Positions 7,701-14,857 of a DNA stretch of 64,000 nucleotides are shown here, piece by piece. How positions within the stretch are numbered: the stretch's first letter is position 1; every line of letters starts with the position of its first letter. A program made the translations under genes and the position numbers. The notes under the pieces are model-generated. The model was not told the DNA's origin and searched no databases. It saw only the letters and a list, made by a program, of their open reading frames with translations. Source of the stretch: a virus; the IMG/VR virus record IMGVR_UViG_3300030103_005932, positions 1 to 64,000 of that record; one strand, 5' to 3'.

Positions 7701-8287
7701 TATTTGTCCTTCATAAATCTGTGATTGCCTATCATAGCCGTCTCACTATAAACCGCCCCCCAACTTGGGTTCGCGATGTGTGGGTTATAGTAGAAGACAG
7801 CGCCGTCTGTTGGATCATTAGTGTAATCTCCATTCATAATGAATAAAGCGACATGGATAGAATCCCTCCAAGCCGTCATGTTAGACTCTATCACTTCACC
7901 GTTCATATAGGTTGCCCAAATTATGTCCTTCTGTCCATCGCACCACCAACTGAACTGGCATCTGTTCTTGATTGGATAGTATTTTCTTTCGCTGTCGGGT
8001 AGGTCCTTATGCTGTCTAGTCTTCCAACTCTCCCTAACAGGTCCTTGATGCACCACTCCACATATAGTATCTGGAAATCTGTCATCTTCAATTCTGTTCA
8101 TAACCACATGGCCTATCGCAATCTTACCTATCATTGGTTCTGCTCTACCTTCAAAGTAGATGTTCTCTGCCATACATTTTAATTCTGCCTCGTTCACACT
8201 CACGCCTGTCTCAACTTCATAGGACATAGCAAGGGAGGCCATGACCGCCCTCGCTGATTGCAATACGAATTCCAATGTCCCTTGCAT
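7700..8287 (-). CDS. SleB-type cell wall hydrolase
   Basis: 195 residues. It matches the Hydrolase_2/SleB family: AENIYFEGRAEP with the catalytic-type glutamate at about 45, IAIGHVVMNRI, and CQFSWWCDG. These enzymes cleave peptidoglycan glycan strands (lytic transglycosylase-like). There is no clear signal peptide, so export would need a holin or other route, unless it is a virion enzyme. A second wall hydrolase is at 50866. Family call is firm, role in lysis is inferred. Confidence 0.8.
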   Translation of the reverse strand: MQGTLEFVLQSARAVMASLAMSYEVETGVSVNEAELKCMAENIYFEGRAEPMIGKIAIGHVVMNRIEDDRFPDTICGVVHQGPVRESWKTRQHKDLPDSERKYYPIKNRCQFSWWCDGQKDIIWATYMNGEVIESNMTAWRDSIHVALFIMNGDYTNDPTDGAVFYYNPHIANPSWGAVYSETAMIGNHRFMKDK

Positions 8288-8676
8288 TAGTCGGCTCTGC
8301 TTTCTGCATAGACCGTCATGCCATATTTTCTTAATTCATCTCTGAATGCCTCACAGGCTTCTTCTTTGATGCTCATTGATTGAGTAGATCTGTATTGGTG
8401 ATCGTTTGGCATAATATCATAATAAGATATTCTGTATCCACCACCATATCCTGTAGAACCTATGTCTGCTTTCTTCATGAAAGAAACAAATCTACCCCTA
8501 GCAGGATGAATTGAAACATTGGCGAAACCACAATACATTGGTTCACCGTGTTTGGCTACAAAATCATCAACAGCCTTGATGGCAACTTTTCTCGCATTCA
8601 AGAACATATCTGCTGGATGAACTCCTTCTGCATTAAACTTCAAAAGGTCTTTGTTTTCGTCTATTGTTTTTTGCAT
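8287..8676 (-). CDS. hypothetical protein
   Basis: 129 residues from the ATG at 8676, preceded by GAAGGAGTTGAAA; the in-frame ATG 15 bases earlier lies at the start of the ribosome site itself and is rejected. A glycine- and tyrosine-rich segment (GSTGYGGGYRISYYD) occurs in the middle. Shares its promoter, leader and first codons (MQK) with the gene at 10430. No family recognised. Confidence 0.65.
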   Translation of the reverse strand: MQKTIDENKDLLKFNAEGVHPADMFLNARKVAIKAVDDFVAKHGEPMYCGFANVSIHPARGRFVSFMKKADIGSTGYGGGYRISYYDIMPNDHQYRSTQSMSIKEEACEAFRDELRKYGMTVYAESRAD

Positions 8677-8700
8677 TTTCAACTCCTTCATTTATAATAG

Positions 8701-8728
8701 ATAATAACATGGATACCCATACGGTCAA
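8701..8728 (-). promoter_or_regulatory. sigma70-type promoter with AGGAGTTGAA leader
   Basis: TTGACC, 16-bp spacer, TATTAT on the minus strand. The palindromic motif copies at 8740 and 8771 lie just upstream of the -35. Confidence 0.75.
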
Positions 8729-8739
8729 CCTCAGAATGG

Positions 8740-8784
8740 CACTATATCTAGTATCGACCTTTTTTCTTGGCACTAGATCTAGTG
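8740..8784. repeat. palindromic motif cluster A
   Basis: Two copies of CACTAKATCTWGTG: 8740-8753 (one mismatch, flanked by TCGAC) and 8771-8784 (CACTAGATCTAGTG, a perfect 14-bp palindrome). Starts are 31 bp apart. The cluster overlaps the end of the gene at 8748 and abuts the promoter at 8701-8728. It probably binds a dimeric regulator. Confidence 0.65.
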
Positions 8785-9152
8785 GTTTTTCGCGGTGCCC
8801 TATCGTAGTCTATCCATAATTCTCTTAATTTTTGGCGTATTTCCTCTGGCGGTCCACCTTGCTCATCTATCCATGCCCTTAATATCTTAAATCCTCTGTC
8901 ATAATCTGCTGGTTGGTTCACGACAGCACCTTTTGGACCTAGAGGCAATGTCTTTGAAAAGTCATCTTTCTCTTCTGGTAATTGCTTGGCTTTGATAACC
9001 ACTTTGCCTTCTAATTGATTCTTAATGTGATCTATGTCAAATGCTACAACTCTGGTAGGCTTCCGCGAACCTTTAATCCACACCTGCCACACGAATGGAC
9101 CTATAGGTCCTTTAGGCATTCCGCCATTCCAAGTATCATTCTTTTTGGGCAT
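8748..9152 (-). CDS. hypothetical basic-tailed protein
   Basis: 134 residues. The N-terminus is glycine/proline-rich (MPKKNDTWNGGMPKGPIGPF) and the C-terminus very basic (RKTTRSSAKKKGRY), suggesting nucleic-acid contact. The last codons are written across a perfect 14-bp palindrome, so coding and regulatory constraints coincide there. AAGGAGGGGCAG precedes the ATG. No family named. Confidence 0.65.
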   Translation of the reverse strand: MPKKNDTWNGGMPKGPIGPFVWQVWIKGSRKPTRVVAFDIDHIKNQLEGKVVIKAKQLPEEKDDFSKTLPLGPKGAVVNQPADYDRGFKILRAWIDEQGGPPEEIRQKLRELWIDYDRAPRKTTRSSAKKKGRY

Positions 9153-9162
9153 CTGCCCCTCC

Positions 9163-9282
9163 TTATATGTTTAATTCTATGAATCCTATAGCGAATAAGA
9201 ACACCACAATTGGTCCTACCGTATAAGAAGCGAATATCATTGCATCACCAATTGATAATGCGACTGCCTTCACTCTAGCCAC
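9163..9282 (-). CDS. small membrane peptide (GTG start)
   Basis: 39 residues. GTG start with AGGAG five bases before it, nested in the last codons of the upstream gene. One long transmembrane helix (about 14-35, FASYTVGPIVVFLFAIGF). The stop is directly followed by the AAGGAGGGG ribosome site of the next gene. No family recognised. Confidence 0.55.
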   Translation of the reverse strand: MARVKAVALSIGDAMIFASYTVGPIVVFLFAIGFIELNI

Positions 9283-9514
9283 TTAATCTCCTCTCTTCTT
9301 CTTCCATTCTGTAATTGGCTTCTCCGGCAGGTGTTCTCCAAATGTTAAAAATTTGAACTCCTCTGCCTTTGAAGTCCTTGTAGAATTCTTTCAGTACCCT
9401 GTGAAACGGAGTAGGTGTATCCACTTCAACCAAAGTGTATCCACGAGTCATCGCCTCATCTTTGAGGTAGTCACCCTTCTCCTTTAGGAATCTATATTGG
9501 ATATGTACCGACAC
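9275..9514 (-). CDS. small hypothetical protein
   Basis: 79 residues, charged and soluble; the C-terminus is MEEEERRLSG. Starts overlapping the upstream stop. The pattern HIQYRFLKEKGDYLKDEAMTR suggests a strand and helix arrangement. No motif recognised. Confidence 0.6.
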   Translation of the reverse strand: MSVHIQYRFLKEKGDYLKDEAMTRGYTLVEVDTPTPFHRVLKEFYKDFKGRGVQIFNIWRTPAGEANYRMEEEERRLSG

Positions 9515-10065
9515 TAGGCAACCTTCTTTCTTTTTTCGTTTTCATTCATCATTTCCAAATGTCTCTTCAAGATGTCGATGTGTTCAAGTATCGCATATCT
9601 CTCCAAAGGTTTGAACTCCTTGTCAAAAACTTCTTTGCCTTCTGATGTGTATCTGCTTTCAACATAGAACCAACTCATCTTAGGTTTGCCCAAAAAGTTT
9701 GTTTCACCTGCATCTTTCATTAGGTAGACATATTGTTCTCCAGAGTTGAAACCGTTCTCAATGTAATCGGCTTCATCTTTGTAGACTTTATATCCACAGC
9801 CTTTCTCACCTCTGTCTCTTCCGTAATAGCAATTCTGCACCTCATACATCGGATTAGACCTGTCATCAAAGTCTATCTGGTCTCCCACGATGTAATGCCA
9901 TTTGGATGAGTCACCCAATTTGATTGCTTCAGTGACCTTTTTAGAGTCTTCCCAATGTTCACAAAGGTTGTATCCTAGTCCTCCTGGATAACCGTCCCAA
10001 TGTTGGTAAGACGCAATTATTCTTCCGCTCTTCTGTTTTATACCTATCCTCGCTCTAGTGGCCAT
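9514..10065 (-). CDS. conserved phage hypothetical protein (ATRARIG.. HWDGYPGGLG)
   Basis: 183 residues. The N-terminal pattern TRARIGIKQKSGRIIASYQH followed by WDGYPGGLG is one I recall from conserved hypothetical proteins of phages and bacteria. Three cysteines occur without a metal-site spacing. The basic end (NENEKRKKVA) closes the protein. Function unknown. Confidence 0.65.
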   Translation of the reverse strand: MATRARIGIKQKSGRIIASYQHWDGYPGGLGYNLCEHWEDSKKVTEAIKLGDSSKWHYIVGDQIDFDDRSNPMYEVQNCYYGRDRGEKGCGYKVYKDEADYIENGFNSGEQYVYLMKDAGETNFLGKPKMSWFYVESRYTSEGKEVFDKEFKPLERYAILEHIDILKRHLEMMNENEKRKKVA

Positions 10066-10430
10066 TATTTTCCTCCCGTTGCCTTGTTTAAGTTCTTGTT
10101 GATTAAATGTTGATCCCTAGCATCTGGAAAAGGCATTGGAATTTCCTCTCTGCCTTGATGCTTATCCTCGCTCAACTCTTCGGCCGTCTTTGGTTCAACC
10201 TTGTAAGGCTTCTTGCCCTCTTCTCTTTCACTCTTGCTAGGTTCTACCCAAATTTCAGGATCACGGATAACTTTCATTCCGTGAATCTCCAAAACTCTTG
10301 CCATGTTCTCCACAGCCTCTAATCTGTTAGTCCTTGTTGGAAAGTCTTTATCAGACAAATCTAACTTGATGTCTTCAAACAATCTAAACAATTCTTCTAC
10401 TTCTTGTTGATCTAGGTGTGTTTTTGACAT
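10065..10430 (-). CDS. hypothetical charged protein
   Basis: 121 residues, very hydrophilic and probably helical (QQEVEELFRLFEDIKLDLSD at the start), with a low-complexity charged centre (EREEGKKPYKVEPK). Coupled by overlap to both neighbours. No family recognised. Confidence 0.6.
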   Translation of the reverse strand: MSKTHLDQQEVEELFRLFEDIKLDLSDKDFPTRTNRLEAVENMARVLEIHGMKVIRDPEIWVEPSKSEREEGKKPYKVEPKTAEELSEDKHQGREEIPMPFPDARDQHLINKNLNKATGGK

Positions 10431-10807
10431 TAAGCAACCTCCTTAATCTCTTCTTTAGCAGGCCACCAGTCAATACCATTGTCTGAATATTGCCAAGTAC
10501 CTTTCATGAATAAGAATAAATGACCAACATTTTTTCTCATGAATTCTTTATTCCAAGATAAATTAGATTCAATAACATCACCAAATCCATCAACATACCA
10601 ATAGTCGTCTTTTCTAAAACTTGGTACCAATGCTGGTGAGTCAACTGCCTTAATGGCATCTTCTTTAGTTGGATATTTTTCTAATAAAATCTTAGCCATG
10701 TCTTCTGGCTTGATCTTCCAACTTGTTTCTACGGCAACCACATTGTCCGATCTGTCAATGTATCCTACCATAATCGCGTGTTTATTTTTATAGTCTATTT
10801 TTTGCAT
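10430..10807 (-). CDS. hypothetical protein
   Basis: 125 residues from the ATG at 10807, behind GAAGGAGTTGAAA. The promoter, leader and first three codons match those of the gene at 8287, so the two expression units are duplicated, though the proteins are not clearly alike. Trp/Tyr-rich in the centre. No family named. Confidence 0.65.
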   Translation of the reverse strand: MQKIDYKNKHAIMVGYIDRSDNVVAVETSWKIKPEDMAKILLEKYPTKEDAIKAVDSPALVPSFRKDDYWYVDGFGDVIESNLSWNKEFMRKNVGHLFLFMKGTWQYSDNGIDWWPAKEEIKEVA

Positions 10808-10831
10808 TTTCAACTCCTTCATTTATTCTTA

Positions 10832-10859
10832 ATAATAACATAGGTGGTAAAAGCGTCAA
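10832..10859 (-). promoter_or_regulatory. sigma70-type promoter with AGGAGTTGAA leader
   Basis: TTGACG, 16-bp spacer, TATTAT on the minus strand. Motif cluster B (10872-10916) lies 12 bp upstream of the -35. Confidence 0.75.
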
Positions 10860-10871
10860 CCTACCAAAAAC

Positions 10872-10916
10872 CACAACATCTAGTGTCACAACTTGTGGTC
10901 GACACAAGATATAGTG
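10872..10916. repeat. palindromic motif cluster B
   Basis: CACAACATCTAGTG (10872-10885), CACAACTTGTG (10887-10897, odd palindrome) and CACAAGATATAGTG (10903-10916). Starts are 15-16 bp apart, and 31 bp separates the outer two, as in cluster A. The rest of this intergenic stretch holds only the promoter at 10832. Confidence 0.7.
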
Positions 10917-10926
10917 CCATTTTAAA

Positions 10927-11181
10927 CTATCGTTCATATATGGCAAACCTATCTGCGAATTTTCTATGACAAAAAGCGGATGGTCTCCTGTATCCTCCCC
11001 AAGACCTTCCACGATACTTCTTCCTTATCTTGACGACCTTTGCCAATCTACTCGCCATTTGGTGATTCTCCAAACTATTTGGAATATCTTTGGCAAAGGC
11101 CGATTCATTACAAGGAGCCTTATATTGATCTAGCCAAACCTGTATGTCTTTGGGTAGGCAGAATTTTAATAGTCTATCCAT
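10927..11181 (-). CDS. small basic hypothetical protein
   Basis: 84 residues, strongly basic in the second half (KIRKKYRGRSWGGYRRP). Overlaps the upstream gene by 8 bp and is the last gene of its operon. A nucleic-acid-binding role is possible from composition only. Confidence 0.6.
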   Translation of the reverse strand: MDRLLKFCLPKDIQVWLDQYKAPCNESAFAKDIPNSLENHQMASRLAKVVKIRKKYRGRSWGGYRRPSAFCHRKFADRFAIYER

Positions 11182-11863
11182 CTAATTTTTCTCCACAAGC
11201 GACATAGAAACTAGAACTCTTACCGGTGCTGTCTTCTTCTAGATAGTACACTTCACCGTCATATTCTACTTCATTGAAAACCCGGAATCCGTCTGCATTC
11301 ACATATGATATCTTCAATTTGTCCATCTCAATACCGTCTGGACCTGTCTTAATGATGTCTGGTGTGTGCCATCCACCTTTGTTGAAATACTGACCGAACA
11401 CATAATATTCATTCTCACAACTTTTTGAACTTACATGATGTTCTTCTGAACAGACAACTTCTGCTCCTAGGCTTTCAAAGTCCCCAAAGTCGTGTTGGAT
11501 GTCTGCTACGAAGCCACCGTCCTCGTTCTCCAACGGCTTGCCATCCTTGTCTATTTCTTCGATATACATCGTCTGCGAGTCTTCCCATTCAGGTCCACTC
11601 ATGTGACAGATGTTATTGTATTCGTAGAATGGTTGATCAAATTGTGCCCTCTTGGGTATCTCCTTGTTGGCATCATCGGGGTTGAAGTCCACCTGACCCA
11701 TGTACTCTTCAAAACCATCGTTGTCTGACCAATAGTCCCATTGGTCTTTGGTTATGGTTCCCATCGCAACTTCGCCACCGTACCTACTGAAGTTCAATCT
11801 GAAGTACCTGACGGGATTCTTGATAGTCTTAATCAATTTCCGTTTCTGTTCTATCGTTGCCAT
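11174..11863 (-). CDS. hypothetical protein
   Basis: 229 residues, soluble, acidic, rich in Trp, Tyr and Asp. The N-terminus is basic (EQKRKLIKTIKNPVRYFRLN). No metal or nucleotide motif is visible. Coupled to the genes on both sides. Confidence 0.65.
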   Translation of the reverse strand: MATIEQKRKLIKTIKNPVRYFRLNFSRYGGEVAMGTITKDQWDYWSDNDGFEEYMGQVDFNPDDANKEIPKRAQFDQPFYEYNNICHMSGPEWEDSQTMYIEEIDKDGKPLENEDGGFVADIQHDFGDFESLGAEVVCSEEHHVSSKSCENEYYVFGQYFNKGGWHTPDIIKTGPDGIEMDKLKISYVNADGFRVFNEVEYDGEVYYLEEDSTGKSSSFYVACGEKLDG

Positions 11864-12144
11864 TAGTCGTTATGCTTATTCAAAAAATGTCCAAGGTGAT
11901 CCGGTTCCCTGTCCTTTGCAGGAGTGTGACCAAGATAATTGTATCCTTCGTTCACTACCTTTGCCTGTCCATTGCCTGTGTTCAATACCCAACCCATTGG
12001 GCCTATCATCACAGCCTTCCCTTTGCAGGTCTGTCCTTGTTCGTTCTCGTACCAGACTCTGTCGCCTTTCTGTATCTCGTCAAACAACTCGTCCTCCCAC
12101 GGTGTTGACAAATAATGATCTTCCTCTTCTTGTGTCCAAACCAT
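11863..12144 (-). CDS. small hypothetical protein, SH3/KOW-like
   Basis: 93 residues. The segment GDRVWYENEQGQTCKGKAVM resembles a small SH3-like or KOW barrel strand pattern. A similar pattern (MDRVSFQGRHGAILKGTVER) is in the gene at 12960. Such modules often bind RNA or ribosomal partners, but the match is by eye. The start overlaps the preceding stop. Confidence 0.55.
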   Translation of the reverse strand: MVWTQEEEDHYLSTPWEDELFDEIQKGDRVWYENEQGQTCKGKAVMIGPMGWVLNTGNGQAKVVNEGYNYLGHTPAKDREPDHLGHFLNKHND

Positions 12145-12302
12145 TATATTTCCTCCGCCGTTGTTTCAACTTCGTCACCACCCCATAAAGGTTCTCCCCA
12201 ATCGCCACCGTCTGCTTCAGCGATCGCATCTTCCTTCGTTGGTGCTTCTATTATCTGTTCGTAGGTGTCTAACCAAGTCATCTTTACTTTAAATTTAGGC
12301 AT
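12144..12302 (-). CDS. small acidic protein
   Basis: 52 residues, starting KFKVKMTWLDTYEQIIEA. It looks like a strand-helix module of the type seen in short phage proteins (EAPTKEDAIAEAD helix) and ends with an acidic tail. Its start overlaps the stop of the Api92-like gene and its own stop overlaps the next start. Function unknown. Confidence 0.6.
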   Translation of the reverse strand: MPKFKVKMTWLDTYEQIIEAPTKEDAIAEADGGDWGEPLWGGDEVETTAEEI

Positions 12303-12967
12303 TATACATCCTCCCCTATGTTAATCTTTTGACCTTTGGAATACTTGTAGACATCTTCGTTAAGTCTTTCTTCTTCCTGTTCAGCCTCATACTCCGCCAT
12401 TGATTCCGTGATATTGAATATGTCATCCAATGTAGAACCTATGCCGTCCTGCCAAAAGTCATCTGTTGATTTGTAATCGCTTGGAGCATAACAATCATCT
12501 GAACCGTTATCCCACTCGCCCATGAAGTCACAGCCACCTTCGTAGTAGTATGCCTTCAGAGAACAATCATCATTGTCTCTTAAGAATTGTTCATAAGCAC
12601 CAGTTGGTGGTGACCAGGCCGAACTGAATCCAAATGATATTGTTGAATGACCTATCAAGGCGTCTGCCTGTTTATCAACACCATAGAATTCACAAACCTC
12701 CCACTTGGTCTGCCAATTGTTCACTCTCCAATCGTACCAATTTTCTGCTCCGAACTCTAACTTCCTAGCCTTTCTCTCATCCTTCTCTGCCTTTGTCTTT
12801 GCTATTGGACCTGCTTCAGTTTCCAATAATGCCTTAGGCATCGGATGGAAGAATTGTAATAATCCATTTTCTGCATTATTACTTTCTTCATTTACAATCT
12901 TCTCTATCTTGTCTATCACGGAATTAGGTCCCGTGATAGTGACTTGATTATCGCACCAATTAGGCAT
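12302..12967 (-). CDS. Api92/YubB-like ferredoxin-fold protein
   Basis: 221 residues. The start (MPNWCDNQVTITG) matches the PNWCxNxVxI signature of the Api92-like/YubB family, which also has WDxxxxNWxTKW (here WRVNNWQTKWEV) and a FSSAWSPPTG block; all three are present in the right order. The family is widespread in phages and plasmids and its function is not established. I take the ATG at 12967 rather than the TTG before it. Confidence 0.75.
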   Translation of the reverse strand: MPNWCDNQVTITGPNSVIDKIEKIVNEESNNAENGLLQFFHPMPKALLETEAGPIAKTKAEKDERKARKLEFGAENWYDWRVNNWQTKWEVCEFYGVDKQADALIGHSTISFGFSSAWSPPTGAYEQFLRDNDDCSLKAYYYEGGCDFMGEWDNGSDDCYAPSDYKSTDDFWQDGIGSTLDDIFNITESMAEYEAEQEEERLNEDVYKYSKGQKINIGEDV

Positions 12968-13256
12968 CAACCGCCTCCTTGGTATTAATTAAAGTAAGAT
13001 GAGATCCTGGAACATTCCATCTCTGACCTGCATCAGTCTTGACTAAAATGTATTTGATCTTCACTCTCTCAACCGTACCCTTTAGGATCGCACCATGTCT
13101 GCCTTGGAACGACACTCTGTCCATAAATTTGAATTTATGAGCATCAGCGGTATGTAATTGATTTCTTCTTAACTTCACGGCATCTATCACAGCCGTTAAG
13201 TCTGCACCATTCATCTCATAGATGTCTGATATAACTTTCTGCGTCTTCTTGTTCAT
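12960..13256 (-). CDS. small hypothetical protein, KOW-like
   Basis: 98 residues from the ATG at 13256, preceded by AAAGGAGTTGAAC. A helical N-terminus (KTQKVISDIYEMNG) is followed by a KOW-like barrel (KFKFMDRVSFQGRHG, then KGTVERVKIKYILVKTDAG). First gene behind the promoter at 13283-13310. Possibly a nucleic-acid or ribosome-binding modulator; this is inference. Confidence 0.65.
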   Translation of the reverse strand: MNKKTQKVISDIYEMNGADLTAVIDAVKLRRNQLHTADAHKFKFMDRVSFQGRHGAILKGTVERVKIKYILVKTDAGQRWNVPGSHLTLINTKEAVDA

Positions 13257-13282
13257 ATGTTCAACTCCTTTGTTCATAATTC

Positions 13283-13310
13283 AGTATAACATGGATGGTA
13301 ATACCGTCAA
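13283..13310 (-). promoter_or_regulatory. sigma70-type promoter with AGGAGTTGAA leader
   Basis: TTGACG, 16-bp spacer, TATACT on the minus strand. Spacer and upstream GCGACTTTTTT match the promoter at 4527-4554. Confidence 0.8.
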
Positions 13311-13354
13311 CCTACCTAAAAAAGTCGCTAAAAATGGAAATTTTTTGCCCCCAA

Positions 13355-13400
13355 CACAAGATATAGTAGTTGATCTTGTTCCATGGCACTATACAATGTC
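13355..13400. repeat. palindromic motif cluster C
   Basis: CACAAGATATAGTA (13355-13368), a partial TGATCTTGTT (from 13371) and a degenerate CACTATACAATGTC (13387-13400). Starts are 16 bp apart. The cluster lies between two divergent promoters (13283 minus and 13430 plus). Confidence 0.6.
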
Positions 13401-13429
13401 GGCATTATATTATATATTAATCATGGTGG

Positions 13430-13457
13430 TTGACGCTATCCTACTCCGTGTTATTAT
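13430..13457 (+). promoter_or_regulatory. sigma70-type promoter with AGGAGTTGAA leader
   Basis: TTGACG, 16-bp spacer, TATTAT, then AAGGAGTTGAA and the ATG at 13481. The only plus-strand copy of the promoter plus leader unit. Confidence 0.8.
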
Positions 13458-13480
13458 GAAGTATGAAACAAGGAGTTGAA

Positions 13481-13771
13481 ATGTATAAAGAAAGAGTTAG
13501 AAAGAGAAAAGATGTGAATCCTTTCGCAATCAAGAAAGGCTTTTATATAACTGAAATGAACATGGGCATGGTACCAGGAGATGGATACGAACTGATATCT
13601 ACTTCAGATATAGCAGGACCGTTTAAGACTTTGGATAGAGCGAGAGCGGTATTCAAAAAGATAGTATGTGGAAACAAATGGAGAAATCATTGGGATTTTG
13701 GAATCTGTGGTCCAGAGCATAGACCAAATGGATATCCCACTTCATGGTATCCTTTACAGGAGAGAATATGA
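13481..13771 (+). CDS. hypothetical protein
   Basis: 96 residues from the ATG at 13481 behind AAGGAGTTGAA; the longer frame from 13463 begins inside the leader. Basic N-terminus (YKERVRKRKDVNP), two cysteines near the end. First of six coupled small genes on the plus strand. No family recognised. Confidence 0.7.
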   Translation: MYKERVRKRKDVNPFAIKKGFYITEMNMGMVPGDGYELISTSDIAGPFKTLDRARAVFKKIVCGNKWRNHWDFGICGPEHRPNGYPTSWYPLQERI

Positions 13772-14028
13772 AAACAGAAAGTGAACAAATTAAAAAGATA
13801 CTAGAATCAAATGGTATCACAGACATAGACGAGATAGAATATGGTTCTCAATGTTATGATGAACTGATGGATTATTATGCTGACGAGATGCCATATGGTG
13901 TACAGAAGGCCAGAACAGGTATGCCGGATGAGTGGATAATAGATAGACTGATTGATCTTGGTATTGACAAAGAACTTGAACAGGCAAAAGACATGGCCCA
14001 ACACTATAGATGGAAAGGCATGATATGA
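13768..14028 (+). CDS. hypothetical acidic protein
   Basis: 86 residues starting at the ATG at 13768, which overlaps the previous TGA, with AGGAGAGAAT before it. Helical and acidic (IKKILESNGITDIDEIEYGS). No motif recognised. Confidence 0.65.
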   Translation: MKTESEQIKKILESNGITDIDEIEYGSQCYDELMDYYADEMPYGVQKARTGMPDEWIIDRLIDLGIDKELEQAKDMAQHYRWKGMI

Positions 14029-14282
14029 TAGGTGGATTGAAAACAAAATCAATAGAAGATATTTTTGAAGAAATGACTGAAACTTATGTTCAAGGAGAAT
14101 ACTTGGAGGGAATGACACAATGGGGAGATGACGCCCTAATGTCTCCTGGCACTTTCGGTAAGAGATTCCACGATGTATGTCTTGGTTATGGATATAGAGA
14201 AGCAGAAATTATTCCTGCCAAAGAAGAGTTGGAGGAATGGTGCCGAGAGCATCTCTTACATTTGGAGAGTAAATTTAGATGA
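14025..14282 (+). CDS. hypothetical protein
   Basis: 85 residues. I choose the ATG at 14025 (ATGA overlap with the previous stop, GGAAAGG before it) over the ATG at 14010. The C-terminus contains a CREHLLHLES stretch but no complete metal site. Function unknown. Confidence 0.6.
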   Translation: MIGGLKTKSIEDIFEEMTETYVQGEYLEGMTQWGDDALMSPGTFGKRFHDVCLGYGYREAEIIPAKEELEEWCREHLLHLESKFR

Positions 14283-14404
14283 AAAATAAAAAATATAAAC
14301 TAACCAGAGAGGATTGGATTGAACTATTGGAATTTTGGCCATTGTCTATTGTGACGCCGGCCGCGATACTTTTAATATTATTTGGTCCATATATAATGAG
14401 ATGA
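14279..14404 (+). CDS. small membrane peptide
   Basis: 41 residues, ATGA overlap at both ends. A polar N-terminus (MKNKKYKLTREDW) and one transmembrane helix (about 21-37, WPLSIVTPAAILLILFG). Same layout as the other short membrane peptides in the window. Confidence 0.6.
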   Translation: MKNKKYKLTREDWIELLEFWPLSIVTPAAILLILFGPYIMR

Positions 14405-14610
14405 TAATAGAAACTATATTTGGTATATTCCTAACGGTAGTCGGAGGCGGAGATAAGTCGGTTGATCCTGCATCAGTGATTATAAAAGGAGTACAAGGAG
14501 CCAACAAGATATTAGAACAAAAAGAGAAGAAAGAACTTAAGGCTTCAATGCACGAAGAATTCTTTCAAATGACAAAAGATACAATTTATAAAATAGGAGA
14601 TCTAAAATGA
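14401..14610 (+). CDS. small membrane-associated protein, holin-like size
   Basis: 69 residues from the ATG at 14401 (overlapping the previous TGA). One hydrophobic segment (about 2-18, glycine-rich VVGGG), then a charged helical tail with many Lys/Glu. Size and topology would fit a phage membrane accessory protein, but no family match is visible. The longer frame from 14335 overlaps the upstream gene and is rejected. Confidence 0.6.
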   Translation: MIIETIFGIFLTVVGGGDKSVDPASVIIKGVQGANKILEQKEKKELKASMHEEFFQMTKDTIYKIGDLK

Positions 14611-14837
14611 ACGAAACTCATAAACATCATTTTCAGGTTGCCGATGTAGGTGCTTGGGATCTAGACGAGGACAGAAGCATTGTCCCTAGCATTCACAATT
14701 CTTTGAAGTATGCCGGTATCACGGCTGTGGTAGATGGCGACGAAATGAATTCGGCAGGTTTCACGGTCTGGACATATTCACCTAGAGATGTGGTGAGACA
14801 GGCTTTGGAAGATGATGGAATCCAACTAGACGACTAA
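14607..14837 (+). CDS. small acidic hypothetical protein
   Basis: 76 residues, starting NETHKHHFQVADVGAWDLDE; histidines cluster at the N-terminus. ATGA overlap with the preceding gene. Last gene of the short plus-strand operon, facing the convergent gene at 14858. Confidence 0.6.
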   Translation: MNETHKHHFQVADVGAWDLDEDRSIVPSIHNSLKYAGITAVVDGDEMNSAGFTVWTYSPRDVVRQALEDDGIQLDD

Positions 14838-14857
14838 CCTAAATTACCAAAACAACC

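Noticed and set aside
11748-12188. 146-residue plus-strand frame
   Set aside because: Covers parts of several well-coupled minus-strand genes and has no start signal; cysteine-rich mirror composition.
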